DNA of 64,000 nucleotides from Lysinibacillus sp. SGAir0095 (GTDB taxonomy: Bacteria > Bacillota > Bacilli > Bacillales_A > Planococcaceae): NCBI RefSeq assembly GCF_005491425.1, contig NZ_CP028083.1, positions 3,038,001 to 3,102,000 of the forward strand, read 5' to 3'. Below the pieces are notes generated by a model. That model saw only the letters and a program-made list of their open reading frames with translations, searched no databases and was not told the DNA's origin. This document shows, piece after piece, positions 1-10,694 of the stretch; within the stretch, counting starts at the first letter, position 1, and each line of letters opens with the position of its first letter. The position numbers and the translations under genes were made by a program.

Positions 1-477
1 ACCAACGACAGCTATTTTTTTGCCTGTGCGTGTCTGTGGAATACGTGGAATAATCCAGTTATTTTCAAAGCCTTTATCAATTATAGAGCGTTCAATCGAT
101 TTAATAGCTACTGCTGGATCTGTAATTCCCAGTGTACAAGAACTTTCACATGGCGCTGGACAAACGCGCCCCGTGAATTCTGGGAAGTTATTCGTCATAT
201 GAAGACGATCTAAGGCTTCCTTCCATTTACCTCTATAGACTAAATCGTTCCACTCAGGAATGACATTCTGGATAGGGCAGCCTGCTGCAGCACCACGGAT
301 TTCAACGCCCATATGACAAAATGGCGTGCCACAATCCATGCATCTTGCACCTTGCTCTTGTAGTGTACCGTCTGGCAGCCTAGTAGCATATTCATTCCAA
401 TTCGAAATACGCTCTAGTGGAGGCTGCTCTTTCGTTTTTGCTCGTTTATATTCCATAAATCCTGTTGGTTTCCCCAT
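1..477 (-). CDS. gltB: Glutamate synthase small (beta) subunit, 5' part only
   Basis: The frame opens with ATG at 477 and runs off the left edge, giving 159 N-terminal residues. The start [12 protein letters not shown] is typical of the NADPH-GOGAT small subunit (gltB in Bacillus, gltD in enterics). Cysteines C46, C49, C54 and C67, and a second group (CPAPCESSC) near residue 105-115, are the family's iron-sulfur ligands. The visible end, GKKIAVVG, begins the first dinucleotide-binding fold. The subunit passes NADPH electrons to the large subunit for glutamate synthesis from glutamine and 2-oxoglutarate. It lies 14 bases downstream of gltA on the same strand, so the two are one operon. Confidence 0.95.
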   Translation of the reverse strand, partial: MGKPTGFMEYKRAKTKEQPPLERISNWNEYATRLPDGTLQEQGARCMDCGTPFCHMGVEIRGAAAGCPIQNVIPEWNDLVYRGKWKEALDRLHMTNNFPEFTGRVCPAPCESSCTLGITDPAVAIKSIERSIIDKGFENNWIIPRIPQTRTGKKIAVVG

Positions 478-491
478 TCTAGAACCCCCTC

Positions 492-3400
492 TTATTTGGA
501 AATCGCTAATTCTTTAGCGCCAGTTGCCTCAACGAATGCTTGCATTGCAGCAGTTTCTTCTGTTAAACCTTGGAATTTGTGATAGCTGATTTTATCAATC
601 ATCGCTTTATAGTCCGTTGGTACAACTTTGACAACTTTTCGTACAAATTGATCCCATTTCGCCAGAACATCTAAAGCAATTGTACTTTCAGTAAGTTCTA
701 AGTGTTTAATAATCATGGAGCGTAACGCTTCGATTTCGTTCTTATCTTCTAGACGTTCAAACTCAATCATCTCTGTATTGCATGATTCTTTAAACTTCTC
801 TACATCTGTTGGTAATACATAAGCAATACCACCACTCATACCTGCCGCGAAGTTTTTCCCTACATCGCCTAAGATTACTACACGACCACCAGTCATATAT
901 TCACAGCCATGATCACCGATACCCTCAACTACAACGTTGGCACCACTGTTACGAACCGCAAAGCGCTCTCCAGCGCGGCCATTGATATAAGCAGTACCAC
1001 TCGTAGCTCCATATAGACAAACATTACCTGCAATAACGTTTTTCTCTTGAGCCCCTTTAATAGGTGCAATCGCTACTAATTTACCACCTGAAAGACCTTT
1101 ACCAAAGTAGTCGTTAACGTCTCCTACGCATGAAAGTGTCATTCCTTTAGGGACAAATGCACCAAAGCTTTGACCTGCATGGCCTGTAAAGTTCAGTTTT
1201 ATTGTTTCATCTTTCAAGCCGTTTTCTCCGTACTTTTTCGAAATCTCACTTCCGATAATTGTACCGACAACACGGTCTGTATTTTTAATCGAATACTCGA
1301 GTTCAATTGCTTCTTTTTCGTTGATGCTTTTTTCTACTTTTGGTAGAAGCTCACGGATATCAAACGTTTCTTCAATGCGCAGATCTTGGTCAGTTTGTTT
1401 TGTGCGGGCACCTTGAACTTGGTAAAGCAATGCCGATAAATCAAGCTGACCTGCTTTCCAGTGGGCTTTCGCACGATCACTAATTTGCAGGACATCCGTA
1501 CGTCCAACCATTTCATCCACAGTACGGAATCCTAATTTCGCCATGTACTCACGCATTTCTTCTGCAACAAAGTACATGAAGTTTACGATGTGATCTGCAT
1601 TCCCCATAAATTTGGCACGCAATTCAGGGTTTTGAGTAGCTACTCCTACTGGACATGTATCCAAATGACATGCACGCATCATGATACAACCTAGTACGAT
1701 TAATGGAGCAGTCGCAAATCCATATTCCTCTGCTCCAAGTAAAGCTGCCATCACAACATCTTTACCTGTCATTAACTTCCCATCTGTTTCTAGTGTTACA
1801 CGCTCACGAAGACCATTTAACATTAATGTTTGATGTGCCTCTGCTAAACCAAGCTCCCAAGGTAATCCAGTGTGCTTGATGGATGTTTTTGGTGATGCAC
1901 CAGTACCTCCATCATAACCAGAGATGACGATGACATCTGCTCCACCTTTTGCAACACCTGCCGCAATCGTTCCAACACCGGCTTTAGCTACTAGTTTTAC
2001 AGAAATTCGAGCTTCACGGTTTGCGTTTTTCAAATCGTAAATTAGCTCTGCCAAGTCTTCAATCGAATAAATATCATGGTGTGGCGGCGGTGAAATTAAC
2101 CCTACTCCCGGAGTTGAACCACGAACATCTGCAACCCATGGGTACACTTTGTTACCAGGAAGCTGACCTCCTTCACCAGGCTTTGCTCCCTGTGCCATTT
2201 TGATTTGTAGTTCTTTTGCATTTACTAAATAATGCGATTTCACTCCAAATCGTCCAGATGCTATTTGCTTAATGGCACTATTTCGGTTATCACCATTTTC
2301 GTCGATTTCAAAACGGGCAGTATCTTCTCCACCTTCACCAGAGTTCGAACGACCACCAATACGGTTCATGGCAATAGCTAAAGTTTCATGAGCTTCTTTA
2401 GAAATTGAACCGAATGACATCGCTCCTGTTTTGAACCGTTTGACAATGGAGTCAACTGATTCTACATCTTCAAGCGGAATGGATTGATTAGAAGATTTAA
2501 ATTCAAACATGTTACGTAAGAATCCGATTTGTTCTTCATTTGCCATTTCGGCATACATTCTATATAAACCAAAATCATTTCTTCTTGTTGCCGTTTGTAA
2601 AGTATGGATTGTTTTCGGGTTAAATGCATGGTGTTCACCATTTGCACGCCATTGGAAATCACTTCCCGACTCTAATAAGTCATTCTTGGAATCTAGAGCT
2701 GCCTTGTGACGACGTTTCGCTTCTTCCCCAATTGTCTCTAAATCGATTCCATCGATTTGAGAAGCAGTACCTGTGAAGTATTTATCAACTATCTCTTTAC
2801 TTATTCCAACCGCCTCAAAAATTTGAGCTCCGCGATAGGATTGAACAGTTGAAATACCCATTTTTGACATCACTTTTACGACACCATCAGCAATCCCTTT
2901 ACGATACTTTCTAACAGCATCTTGATAGCTGATTGTTAAATGACCTGCCTCAATTGCTTCTTGAATAGAAGCAAAAGCAAGATATGGATTGATCGCATCT
3001 GCACCAAAACCAACTAAAGCTGCAAAATGGTGTACTTCACGTGCTTCTCCACTGTTGGCAATAATGCTTACAAGCGTCCGTTTACCTGTACGAACTAAAT
3101 ATTGATGTAAGCTACTAACTGCTAGCAATACTGGAATAGACGGTGTATTCACATCAACTAATTCATCAGACAGCACTAATAAGGAAACCCCATTATCGAT
3201 CGCTGTATCAGCTTCATCGAATAGTCGCTTTAGTTCGTCTTCCAATGAATTTTCATATTGAAGTGTAAGAACTGCATGTCGGAAATGCTTATTCTTACTA
3301 CTTGTAATCTCGTTTAACTCACCATCAGTTAATATAGGTGTTTCTAGGAAAATCCGGCGGGCATTATCAGCATTTGGATGCAATAAATTCCCTTCAGCTC

Positions 3401-5012
3401 CTAGCAAAGTCATCGTCGAAGTTACAATATGTTCACGAATCGAATCAATTGGTGGGTTTGTAACTTGAGCAAATAGTTGTTTAAAGTAATTAAATAAAGA
3501 TTGTGGACGATCTGATAGCACTGCTAACGGTGTATCATTTCCCATTGAACCAATAGGGTCTTTTCCACTTTCAGCAACAGGTACAATATACTTCTGAACA
3601 TCTTCAAATGTATATCCAAATGATTTTTGGCGTACTGCCAGTTCATCAACCTCTTTTGGCGTTTCTCCTTGTGCTTCAACAGTTACTAAGTTTTCTTCTA
3701 ACCACTGTGCATAAGGCTCAGCCTGTGCCATTTCGCTCTTCAACTCTTCATCAGAAACAATTTTCCCTTGTTCTAAATCGATTAAAAGCATGCGACCCGG
3801 GCTTAGACGTTCTTTATATAAAACATTGTCTTCCTCAATATCTACAACCCCAACTTCCGAAGAAAAGACAATCATATCATCCTTTGTTACATAGTAGCGT
3901 GCTGGACGTAATCCATTACGGTCCAAAATAGAACCAATTTGTTTGCCATCTGTGAAACAAATCGCAGTCGGTCCATCCCAAGGCTCCATCATGCTTGCAT
4001 GGTAAGCGTAAAATGCTTTTTTCTCTTCCGAAATATGTGGGTTTTCAGTCCAAGGTTCTGGAATAAGCATCATCGCCGTATGTGCTGGTGTACGACCAGC
4101 CAAGACAAAGAATTCAAAAGCATTATCCAGCATAGACGAGTCAGAGCCTGTGTTATCGATAATAGGTAACAATTTTTTCAAGTCCTGACCAAAGGCCTCA
4201 GAAACAAATCGTTGCTCACGGGCAGTCATCCAGTTGATATTGCCACGCAAGGTGTTAATTTCACCATTGTGAACAATATAGCGATTTGGATGTGCACGTT
4301 CCCAGCTAGGAAACGTATTCGTTGAGTATCTAGAGTGCACAATGGCAAATGCTGAAATAAAACTTTCATCTTGAAGATCAATATAAAATGCACTAACCTC
4401 TTCTGGCGTCAGCAATCCTTTAAACACCATTTTTTGGCTGGACATACTTGGACAGTAAAATTTCATATCATTCTCTTTTGCCCAAAATTCAGCTTGTTTA
4501 CGGATTAAATATAATTTACGTTCAAATGCTAAAGAATCCTCAACATTTTCTCCCTTAATAAAAACTTGGCGAACAACAGGAGCTGTTGACTTCGCAATTT
4601 CACTTAAAATCTCTTTATTTGTAGGAGCAGTTCTCCAGCCAATTAGCGTTTGGCCTTCTTGCTCGATTAATTCGTTAATTTTGTTTTCAATGGATTCTCT
4701 CTCTCTATTATCCTCTGTGAAAAACAGTTGCCCTACTCCATACTCACCTTTTGCTGGCAAGTTTAACTCCGGGCAATTTAGTTTGAAAAATGCATCTGGA
4801 ATTTGTACCATTAATCCAGCTCCATCGCCAGTTCTACCATCGCCGCCGCGTCCTGCTCGGTGATCTAAGCGACATAACATTTCTAGTCCGTTTTTTACAA
4901 TTTCATGTGAAGCGTGTCCCTTTATATTTGCATAAAAGCCGATTCCACAAGCGTCATGTTCAAAACTTGGTGAATAGAGCCCTTGTGCCTTTGGAAACTG
5001 ATGAAAAGTCAT
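492..5012 (-). CDS. gltA: Glutamate synthase large subunit
   Basis: The product has 1506 residues, the normal size for the GOGAT alpha subunit. C22 follows a short propeptide (HDACGIGF) and is the class II glutamine amidotransferase nucleophile exposed after processing. The central and FMN-binding synthase domains follow, with the 3Fe-4S cysteines in [16 protein letters not shown] and a GXGXG-type C-terminal domain with repeated glycines. The enzyme transfers glutamine amide nitrogen to 2-oxoglutarate. The ATG at 5012 is preceded by a GGGGGG ribosome site. It is divergent from gltC, which activates this operon in B. subtilis. Confidence 0.97.
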   Translation of the reverse strand: MTFHQFPKAQGLYSPSFEHDACGIGFYANIKGHASHEIVKNGLEMLCRLDHRAGRGGDGRTGDGAGLMVQIPDAFFKLNCPELNLPAKGEYGVGQLFFTEDNRERESIENKINELIEQEGQTLIGWRTAPTNKEILSEIAKSTAPVVRQVFIKGENVEDSLAFERKLYLIRKQAEFWAKENDMKFYCPSMSSQKMVFKGLLTPEEVSAFYIDLQDESFISAFAIVHSRYSTNTFPSWERAHPNRYIVHNGEINTLRGNINWMTAREQRFVSEAFGQDLKKLLPIIDNTGSDSSMLDNAFEFFVLAGRTPAHTAMMLIPEPWTENPHISEEKKAFYAYHASMMEPWDGPTAICFTDGKQIGSILDRNGLRPARYYVTKDDMIVFSSEVGVVDIEEDNVLYKERLSPGRMLLIDLEQGKIVSDEELKSEMAQAEPYAQWLEENLVTVEAQGETPKEVDELAVRQKSFGYTFEDVQKYIVPVAESGKDPIGSMGNDTPLAVLSDRPQSLFNYFKQLFAQVTNPPIDSIREHIVTSTMTLLGAEGNLLHPNADNARRIFLETPILTDGELNEITSSKNKHFRHAVLTLQYENSLEDELKRLFDEADTAIDNGVSLLVLSDELVDVNTPSIPVLLAVSSLHQYLVRTGKRTLVSIIANSGEAREVHHFAALVGFGADAINPYLAFASIQEAIEAGHLTISYQDAVRKYRKGIADGVVKVMSKMGISTVQSYRGAQIFEAVGISKEIVDKYFTGTASQIDGIDLETIGEEAKRRHKAALDSKNDLLESGSDFQWRANGEHHAFNPKTIHTLQTATRRNDFGLYRMYAEMANEEQIGFLRNMFEFKSSNQSIPLEDVESVDSIVKRFKTGAMSFGSISKEAHETLAIAMNRIGGRSNSGEGGEDTARFEIDENGDNRNSAIKQIASGRFGVKSHYLVNAKELQIKMAQGAKPGEGGQLPGNKVYPWVADVRGSTPGVGLISPPPHHDIYSIEDLAELIYDLKNANREARISVKLVAKAGVGTIAAGVAKGGADVIVISGYDGGTGASPKTSIKHTGLPWELGLAEAHQTLMLNGLRERVTLETDGKLMTGKDVVMAALLGAEEYGFATAPLIVLGCIMMRACHLDTCPVGVATQNPELRAKFMGNADHIVNFMYFVAEEMREYMAKLGFRTVDEMVGRTDVLQISDRAKAHWKAGQLDLSALLYQVQGARTKQTDQDLRIEETFDIRELLPKVEKSINEKEAIELEYSIKNTDRVVGTIIGSEISKKYGENGLKDETIKLNFTGHAGQSFGAFVPKGMTLSCVGDVNDYFGKGLSGGKLVAIAPIKGAQEKNVIAGNVCLYGATSGTAYINGRAGERFAVRNSGANVVVEGIGDHGCEYMTGGRVVILGDVGKNFAAGMSGGIAYVLPTDVEKFKESCNTEMIEFERLEDKNEIEALRSMIIKHLELTESTIALDVLAKWDQFVRKVVKVVPTDYKAMIDKISYHKFQGLTEETAAMQAFVEATGAKELAISK

Positions 5013-5049
5013 GTAAATCCCCCCAAATCTTCGTGAATACCTTATTTAC

Positions 5050-5079
5050 ATTGTAAAGTTTTTAGAATAATATAAACAA
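5050..5079 (-). promoter_or_regulatory. Likely sigma-A promoter of gltAB
   Basis: On the minus strand a TTGTTT box (5074-5079) is followed after 18 bases by TACAAT (5050-5055), about 40 bases before the gltA start. The -10 matches consensus in five of six positions. The weak -35 fits a promoter that needs an activator such as GltC. Confidence 0.5.
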
Positions 5080-5100
5080 TATATACTTTGGATAGAATTA

Positions 5101-5115
5101 ATCTAATATTTAGAT
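5101..5115. promoter_or_regulatory. GltC-type operator palindrome
   Basis: ATCTAATATTTAGAT is a 15-base dyad with perfect six-base arms. It closely resembles Box I of the B. subtilis gltA-gltC region (ATCTCATTTTGAGAT, recalled from the literature). It sits between the divergent genes and just upstream of the gltC ribosome site, as expected for a LysR regulator that represses itself and activates gltAB. Confidence 0.65.
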
Positions 5116-5131
5116 AAATGAGGTGGAAACG

Positions 5132-6034
5132 TTGGAATTACGCCAATTGCGATACTTTGTTGAGGTAGCTGAAAGAGAACATATCTCCGAAGCAGCCGAA
5201 CATTTACACGTCGCCCAATCTGCAGTGAGTCGACAAGTTGCAAACCTTGAGGATGAGCTAGGCACACCACTTTTCGAACGAGTTGGTCGAAATGTGAAGC
5301 TAACACCAATTGGTAAAATCTTTTTGGAACACACTGTTACCGCATTGAAGGCAATCGATTTTGCTGTCAAACAAGTAGAAGAATATTTAGATCCTGCTAA
5401 AGGGACTATCAAAATAGGCTTTCCTACAAGCCTCGCAAGCTACGTCTTACCAACTGTTATTTCCGCCTTTAAAAAAGAGTACCCGAATGTACTTTTCCAT
5501 TTACGTCAAGGTTCCTATCGTTATTTAATCGATGCTGTCAAGAACCGAGAGCTCAACATTGCTTTTTTAGGCCCTGTTCCACCAAGTGACGAAAGCATAA
5601 ATTCAACAATTCTTTTTAGTGAAAAAATTCACGCCCTGCTTCCTGCGAACCATCCATTAGCAAATGCTAAAAAAATCGTTCTGCCAGATATCCGAAAAGA
5701 GAATTTTGTTCTTTTCCCAGAAGGCTATATTTTGAATAAAGTGGTTGTAGATGCTTGTAAAGCGGCAGGATTCGTACCAAGCATTACTTCTGTAGGCGAG
5801 GATATGGACGCTTTAAAAGGGTTAGTGGCTGCCGGTATTGGAATTACTCTACTTCCTGAAAGCTCACTTTATGATTCTACCCCTCGCTTCACCGTGAAGA
5901 TGGCGATTGAAAATCCAACTATTACACGAACTGTAGGCGTCATCTATCCTACAAACCGTGAACTGGGACCTTCTGAACAAGTATTTTTGAAATTCATCGA
6001 GAACTTTTTCTCAAGGTTGAATCAATTTTTATAG
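5132..6034 (+). CDS. gltC: LysR-family activator of glutamate synthase
   Basis: This is a 300-residue LysR regulator very like B. subtilis GltC. The N-terminal helix-turn-helix includes HISEAAEHLHVAQSAVSRQ, and an effector-binding domain follows. The TTG at 5132 gives the GltC-like start MELRQLRYF and lies five bases after a strong GAGGTGG ribosome site. An in-frame GTG at 5123 overlaps that site and is less likely. GltC senses the 2-oxoglutarate/glutamate balance and controls gltAB, its divergent neighbour. Confidence 0.94.
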   Translation: MELRQLRYFVEVAEREHISEAAEHLHVAQSAVSRQVANLEDELGTPLFERVGRNVKLTPIGKIFLEHTVTALKAIDFAVKQVEEYLDPAKGTIKIGFPTSLASYVLPTVISAFKKEYPNVLFHLRQGSYRYLIDAVKNRELNIAFLGPVPPSDESINSTILFSEKIHALLPANHPLANAKKIVLPDIRKENFVLFPEGYILNKVVVDACKAAGFVPSITSVGEDMDALKGLVAAGIGITLLPESSLYDSTPRFTVKMAIENPTITRTVGVIYPTNRELGPSEQVFLKFIENFFSRLNQFL

Positions 6035-6055
6035 AGGTTCGATGTGAAATGAATG

Positions 6056-6088
6056 CCCAGAGCTATATTAGCTTCTGGGTGTTTTTTA
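6056..6088 (+). terminator. Rho-independent terminator after gltC
   Basis: CCCAGAGCTA and TAGCTTCTGGG form a hairpin with one bulged base around a TAT loop, followed by a T-rich run. Confidence 0.8.
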
Positions 6089-6261
6089 TGTGGTTATTTA
6101 TAGAGTATATCTCTTGTGAGTTACGTCTAAATTTGCTTCAAAAGGGGATAGAACATGTCAATTTGCATTGACGTGTGTTCATTACTTTTATGTAATGCAT
6201 ATCTAGCCAATTTCCCTTCCCAAATGCAGTTCATTAATTTTTCTCTCAAGTATCTTTAAAA

Positions 6262-6297
6262 TAAAAAAACGGTGAGGAAAAAATCATTTTCCTCACC
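6262..6297 (-). terminator. Terminator of metNIQ
   Basis: GGTGAGGAAAA at 6271 pairs with TTTTCCTCACC ending at 6297. On the minus strand the stem is followed by seven T residues just downstream of metQ. Confidence 0.85.
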
Positions 6298-6305
6298 AAT
6301 TCAAA

Positions 6306-7175
6306 TTATTCGTTTACCGGTACTACAGCGCCGCCCCACTCATCAATGATGAATTGTTGGATTGCGTCAGAGTGCAGTACTTCAACTAAGCGTTTGATTG
6401 CTTCGTTATCTTTGTCTTCAGCACGAACTGCAATTACGTTTACATATGGAGATTCTGAGCCTTCAATGGCAATTGAATCTTCTAAAGGATTAATATCTGC
6501 ATCGATTGCGAAGTTCGAGTTGATTACTACAGCATCCCCTTCGCCTTCTTCATAATACGTTACTAGCATTTCAGGAGCTGAGCTAGCGTCAATCTCTAAA
6601 TTTTTAGGGTTTTCAACGATATCATCTACTGTAGCTACCGTTTTATCGATTCCATCAGCTAGAGTGATTAACCCTTTAGCTTCTAGAAGAGATAAAATAC
6701 GCCCTTGGTCAGATACTGAGTTTGAGATAATTATTGTAGCGCCATCCGGAAGTTCGTCTAAAGATTTATATTTTTGTGAGTAAATTCCGATTGGTTCAAT
6801 ATGGATGCCACCAGCATTAACGAAATCATAGCCTTTTTCAGCAATTTCAGTTTCAAGATAAGGAATGTGTTGGAAATAGTTTGCATCTAATTCTTTAGAA
6901 TCTAAATCTTGGTTAGGCATTACATAGTCTTGGTAAGGTTCGATTTCTAATTCGATTCCTTCTTCAGCTAAAATTGGTTTTGCTTGCTCTAAGATTAAAT
7001 CATGTAACCCGTTAGAAGCACCAACCTTTAAAGTTACTGATTCTTTCTGTTCAGTTGCCTCTCCATCTGCAGACCCATTTGTAGAAGTATTTGTTTCCTC
7101 TTCTTTAGCAGTTCCACATGCAGCTAATGCAAGTACAACTACTGATAATAATAAGAATGATAAAAATTTCTTCAT
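6306..7175 (-). CDS. metQ: Methionine-binding lipoprotein of the MetNIQ importer
   Basis: The 289-residue protein starts with a lipoprotein signal peptide ending LALAAC, so C20 is the expected lipidated residue. A Ser/Thr/Glu-rich linker follows, then an NLPA-type periplasmic-binding fold (TLKVGASNGLHDLILEQ and a DLDSKELDANYFQH segment). It would capture methionine outside the membrane and deliver it to MetI. It is the third gene of metN-metI-metQ (yusC-yusB-yusA in B. subtilis). The SAM riboswitch upstream supports methionine as the substrate. Confidence 0.95.
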   Translation of the reverse strand: MKKFLSFLLLSVVVLALAACGTAKEEETNTSTNGSADGEATEQKESVTLKVGASNGLHDLILEQAKPILAEEGIELEIEPYQDYVMPNQDLDSKELDANYFQHIPYLETEIAEKGYDFVNAGGIHIEPIGIYSQKYKSLDELPDGATIIISNSVSDQGRILSLLEAKGLITLADGIDKTVATVDDIVENPKNLEIDASSAPEMLVTYYEEGEGDAVVINSNFAIDADINPLEDSIAIEGSESPYVNVIAVRAEDKDNEAIKRLVEVLHSDAIQQFIIDEWGGAVVPVNE

Positions 7176-7253
7176 ATAGTCTTTCTCCTTTTCTCCTGTT
7201 TCTTCTATATGTGAACGGCCAAACCGTCAGCACCAATTACCAAAAAATAGTTG

Positions 7254-7922
7254 TTAACGTTTATCAGTCTTTGTTGTTATAAAGTCTCCAATAAATTGAA
7301 GAATAAACACGATTAATAAAATGACAATCGTTGCCATAAGCGTTACATCATCACGGCTACGTTGGAAGCCATCAATAAATGCCAGGTTTCCTAATCCGCC
7401 AGCTCCGATAATTCCAGCCATTGCCGTGTATCCAACTAATGCCACTGCAGTCACCGTAATACCAGAAAATAATGCTGGTAGGGATTCTGGAATTAATACC
7501 TTCCAAATAATTGTTGAAGTTTTCGCTCCCATTGATCGAGCCGCTTCAATGACACCTTTATCAATTTCTCTTAAGGCGATTAATACTAGTCGAGCATAAA
7601 ATGGTCCAGCCCCAATAATAAGTGCAGGTAATGCTGCCTCAACTCCTCGGATTGTTCCAAGCAGGAATTTTGTAAACGGAATTAAAAGAATAATTAATAC
7701 GATAAATGGGATAGATCTGAATATATTAACAAGAGATCCTGTTAATAAATTAACCATTTTATTTGCCCAAATTTGGTGTGGGCTTGTCAAAAACAGCAAT
7801 ATTCCAATTGCTAGTCCAAGTACAAAGGTTACTCCTGTAGAAATTACCGTCATATATAATGTCTCGTAGGTAGCTTCCCACAATTTTACCCAATCAACAT
7901 TCGGAAATAATTGATTAAACAT
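7254..7922 (-). CDS. metI: Methionine ABC transporter permease
   Basis: This 222-residue membrane protein has about five hydrophobic segments and the ABC-permease coupling loop (EAARSMGAKTSTIIWKVLIPES). The ATG at 7922 lies nine bases after GGAGG and overlaps the metN stop by eight bases, indicating translational coupling. An upstream in-frame TTG at 7928 is too close to the ribosome site. It forms the membrane channel with MetN and MetQ. Confidence 0.94.
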   Translation of the reverse strand: MFNQLFPNVDWVKLWEATYETLYMTVISTGVTFVLGLAIGILLFLTSPHQIWANKMVNLLTGSLVNIFRSIPFIVLIILLIPFTKFLLGTIRGVEAALPALIIGAGPFYARLVLIALREIDKGVIEAARSMGAKTSTIIWKVLIPESLPALFSGITVTAVALVGYTAMAGIIGAGGLGNLAFIDGFQRSRDDVTLMATIVILLIVFILQFIGDFITTKTDKR

Positions 7923-8940
7923 GGTCAATCACCTCCGCTTGAATTTCTCTCGTCTCTAAAAGTTTAAATGCTTCTTCAACCTGATTTGGTTTCCCATCGA
8001 TTTGTACAATTAATGTTCCATATGGGCCACTTGTAGTTTGTGTAATATTTCCGTGAACAATATTCACTTCAACATCAAATTCCTTAATAATTTGTGAAAT
8101 GACTGGCTGTTCCGTTTTATTCCCAATAAACGTCAGTTTCACTAGTTTCCCTGTTGGGTAGTTGACTAGAATTTGCTCGATTGATTCCTTGGATTCTTTT
8201 GTTCCAGAAACCTGCATCACGAAATTCTTAGTGATTTCAGCTTGTGGATTTTGGAAGACCTGTAGCACTTCTCCCGATTCAACTACTTGTCCAGCTTCCA
8301 TTACCGCTACACGTCGACAAATTTTGCGAATGACATGCATTTCATGTGTAATAAGTACAATCGTTAGCCCGAGACGCTTATTGATGTCTAGCAATAATTC
8401 CAAAATTGCATCCGTTGTTTCTGGATCAAGGGCACTTGTTGCCTCATCGCAAAGCAATACTTCCGGATTATTTGCAAGGGCTCTTGCAATCCCCACACGC
8501 TGCTTTTGACCACCCGATAATTGAGATGGGTAAGCATTCTCTCTTCCAGTTAAACCAACCAAATCGATTAACTCTTTCACACGTTTTGTTCGTTCTGCCT
8601 TCGAAACTCCTGCAATTTCTAATGGAAAAGCAATGTTCTCTGCAACTGTACGCGACCATAGCAGATTGAAATGCTGGAAAATCATACTGATTTTTTGTCT
8701 TGCTTGGCGAAGCAGCGAACCTGAAATAGAAGAAATTACCTGACCATTCACTTCTACCGTCCCTGTGGAAGGTTTTTCCAGACCGTTAAGTAAACGAATC
8801 ATTGTACTTTTTCCTGCGCCACTATAACCGATAATTCCAAATATTTCACCTTTGTTAATGGATAAATTAACATCCTTGACAGCTGTTATCTCTCCATTTT
8901 TTGTTTTATATATTTTCGATATGTCTTTAAGTTCAATCAT
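7915..8940 (-). CDS. metN: Methionine ABC transporter ATP-binding protein
   Basis: The 341-residue ATPase shows Walker A (GYSGAGKST), the signature LSGGQ and Walker B with the switch region (LLCDEATSALDPET, TIVLITHEM). A C-terminal extension of about 90 residues is the NIL/ACT-like domain that in MetN proteins binds methionine and inhibits uptake. It is the first gene of the operon, directly under the SAM riboswitch. AAGGAG lies eight bases before the ATG. Confidence 0.95.
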   Translation of the reverse strand: MIELKDISKIYKTKNGEITAVKDVNLSINKGEIFGIIGYSGAGKSTMIRLLNGLEKPSTGTVEVNGQVISSISGSLLRQARQKISMIFQHFNLLWSRTVAENIAFPLEIAGVSKAERTKRVKELIDLVGLTGRENAYPSQLSGGQKQRVGIARALANNPEVLLCDEATSALDPETTDAILELLLDINKRLGLTIVLITHEMHVIRKICRRVAVMEAGQVVESGEVLQVFQNPQAEITKNFVMQVSGTKESKESIEQILVNYPTGKLVKLTFIGNKTEQPVISQIIKEFDVEVNIVHGNITQTTSGPYGTLIVQIDGKPNQVEEAFKLLETREIQAEVIDHV

Positions 8941-9065
8941 ATGCGACTCCTTACTATGCGTTCTATAGCGAACCGTAACTATGTATTCTTATATCTATAC
9001 TTGAAGGTATTTTCAGTTTACCCATTTAGCGATTGTGAAATTTATAATCTAGCAATTATTTGAAA

Positions 9066-9100
9066 ACAAAAAATCCCTTCTACCAAGACAAGTAGAAGGG
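9066..9100 (-). terminator. Riboswitch-controlled terminator before metN
   Basis: CCCTTCTAC and GTAGAAGGG (9-base perfect stem, 9075-9083/9092-9100) are followed on the minus strand by a T run. It lies between the SAM aptamer and metN and is the expression platform. Confidence 0.9.
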
Positions 9101-9130
9101 AACGTAACTGTATTGTTTACGTTAACCGTT

Positions 9131-9236
9131 CTCTTATCTTCCAAAGTATCCACTTCGCGTGACTTGGCACCTTTTCACAAAATGTGATGGTTGCCGGGCT
9201 TCATAGGGCACTTCCCTCCACCGCTCTTTATAAGAG
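9131..9236 (-). ncRNA. SAM-I (S-box) riboswitch aptamer
   Basis: The minus strand carries the S-box signature elements in order: CTCTTAT for the P1 5' strand, GAGCGGTGGAGGGA, GCCCTATGAAGCCCGGCAACC, GGTGCCAA and the closing GGAAGATAAGAG. P1 pairs 9230-9236 with 9131-9137. High SAM would stabilise the aptamer and favour the terminator at 9066-9100, switching off metNIQ. Confidence 0.95.
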
Positions 9237-9286
9237 TTACGATATTAAATTTTAGATTATGGATGTTACTTTACCATGTTAGTTCT

Positions 9287-9598
9287 CTATGCGTCAACAC
9301 TTTTTTTCAACTTCTCATAGAGGAATGGTACAGATTGGAAAGCATATACTTTTTCGACATTTCCATTTTCACTGATTAGTAAACATGGAACACTTTCAAT
9401 TTGATAATCCATTGCTAAATTTCCTAAGTAATTAATATTTGCCTTGCCTAGAGGTAAATCTGGCAAAAGGTTTTCGATAACATCCATCATTTTCGATGCG
9501 ACAGCACAAGTTCCACACATCGGCGTATATAGATAAAAGGCAACTAAGGAATTTTTCTCCTGTTGTTGCGCCCAATTTTCAATTGTCCATTCTTTCAT
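9287..9598 (-). CDS. Thioredoxin-like protein (YusE type)
   Basis: This 103-residue single-domain thioredoxin fold has its redox pair in MCGTC (C28, C31) and the cis-proline motif SVPCLL near residue 75. There is no signal peptide, so it should act in the cytoplasm. Position and size match yusE of B. subtilis, between the met transporter and yusF. The exact substrate is unknown. A cysteine directly after the cis-proline is unusual for classical thioredoxins. Confidence 0.85.
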   Translation of the reverse strand: MKEWTIENWAQQQEKNSLVAFYLYTPMCGTCAVASKMMDVIENLLPDLPLGKANINYLGNLAMDYQIESVPCLLISENGNVEKVYAFQSVPFLYEKLKKSVDA

Positions 9599-9641
9599 TA
9601 ACCATCATCCTACTCGTTCGTTTAGGTAATAATACAACTAT

Positions 9642-9998
9642 TTACGTCTCAATTGATGAAGATAAATATTGCTTATGCACCGAGAATTTGGCATCACTTA
9701 ACAAATTTGCCAACACTTTTTTAGGAGCATTCGCCACTTCGATATATGTTCGAGGTATGAAAAGATGAACAGCCTCAGAATAAATTCTTTTTGTTAGCTT
9801 TCTCAACTTTTCTCCTGAATTATCCGCATCAAATAACGTATAGAGTTTACATTCTTCAAATGGTTCCAGAAGATCTAATAAGGCATCCTCACTAATCGTA
9901 CCATTCGTACAAATAATTTTAACATCCTCAGCAAAGATTGGTGCAATGTTTAACTTATCCGATCGACCCTCAACAATTATACACTTATCAACTATCAT
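9642..9998 (-). CDS. Toprim-domain protein (YusF type)
   Basis: The protein has 118 residues if translation begins at the ATG at 9998, six bases after a GGGGTG ribosome site. A longer frame from 10085 has no ribosome site and adds residues unlike the family. The toprim signature is complete: IIVEGRSDK near the start and LFDADNSGEK with the DxD metal site. Such small toprim proteins resemble RNase M5/primase-type nucleotidyl or nuclease domains. Cellular role not established. The position matches yusF in B. subtilis. Confidence 0.85.
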   Translation of the reverse strand: MIVDKCIIVEGRSDKLNIAPIFAEDVKIICTNGTISEDALLDLLEPFEECKLYTLFDADNSGEKLRKLTKRIYSEAVHLFIPRTYIEVANAPKKVLANLLSDAKFSVHKQYLSSSIET

Positions 9999-10181
9999 TT
10001 GCTTCACCCCACGATTTGTAGTAACACAGCTAAATAACGTCTTCAAATATGCATAAGGATAATGATTGAAAAGCACGGTTTTCATTAGTGAAAATCGATG
10101 TCTTTTCTCACTGATTTTGTGAGACTGTCTACAAATGATCAGTGAAATAAAAGATATGGTTATTTATTATATTTAGATTGT

Positions 10182-10210
10182 AAAAAAAACGCCAGTGGTT
10201 TTCTGGCGTT
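10182..10210 (-). terminator. Terminator after gcvH
   Basis: ACGCCAG and CTGGCGT form a seven-base stem. On the minus strand it is followed by eight T residues, between gcvH and the toprim gene. Confidence 0.85.
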
Positions 10211-10232
10211 TTCTTTTTATATCATATTCATA

Positions 10233-10613
10233 TTATGCGTCAATTAATTCATCATATTGCTCAGGAGTTAATAAAGCTTCCACTTCTGAAAGATCAGCCG
10301 GTTCAATTACTATCATCCAAGCTTGTTCATAAGGTGATTCATTTACAAATTCTGGACTATCTTCAAGCTCGCTATTGATTTCAACCACTTTACCTGAAAT
10401 TGGTGCGTATAGTTCTGAAACTGTTTTTACAGATTCCACACTACCGAATGGTTCGTTTAATTGAATTTCGTCGCCAACTTGTGGAAGTTCAACGAATACA
10501 ATATCGCCAAGTTCAGATTGTGCAAAGTGTGTAATTCCAATGCGTACTTTTCCATCTTCAACTTTTACCCATTCGTGTTCTTTAGAGTAACGTAAATCTT
10601 TCGGTGTGCTCAC
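10233..10613 (-). CDS. gcvH: Glycine cleavage system H protein
   Basis: The GTG at 10613 gives a 126-residue protein ([15 protein letters not shown]), six bases after GGAGGGG. The longer frame from 10661 would read through that ribosome site. K63 in [11 protein letters not shown] is the lipoylation site. The protein shuttles the aminomethyl group between the P, T and L proteins. In Firmicutes it is also the lipoyl relay that feeds other lipoyl enzymes. The other glycine-cleavage genes are not nearby, which is normal in Bacillus. Confidence 0.95.
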   Translation of the reverse strand: MSTPKDLRYSKEHEWVKVEDGKVRIGITHFAQSELGDIVFVELPQVGDEIQLNEPFGSVESVKTVSELYAPISGKVVEINSELEDSPEFVNESPYEQAWMIVIEPADLSEVEALLTPEQYDELIDA

Positions 10614-10694
10614 TAAAAACCCCTCCAAATATATGTAATTCATACATGATAAGTTTGACATATTTCATAACCAAAAACAAGATAGAGTATGGCT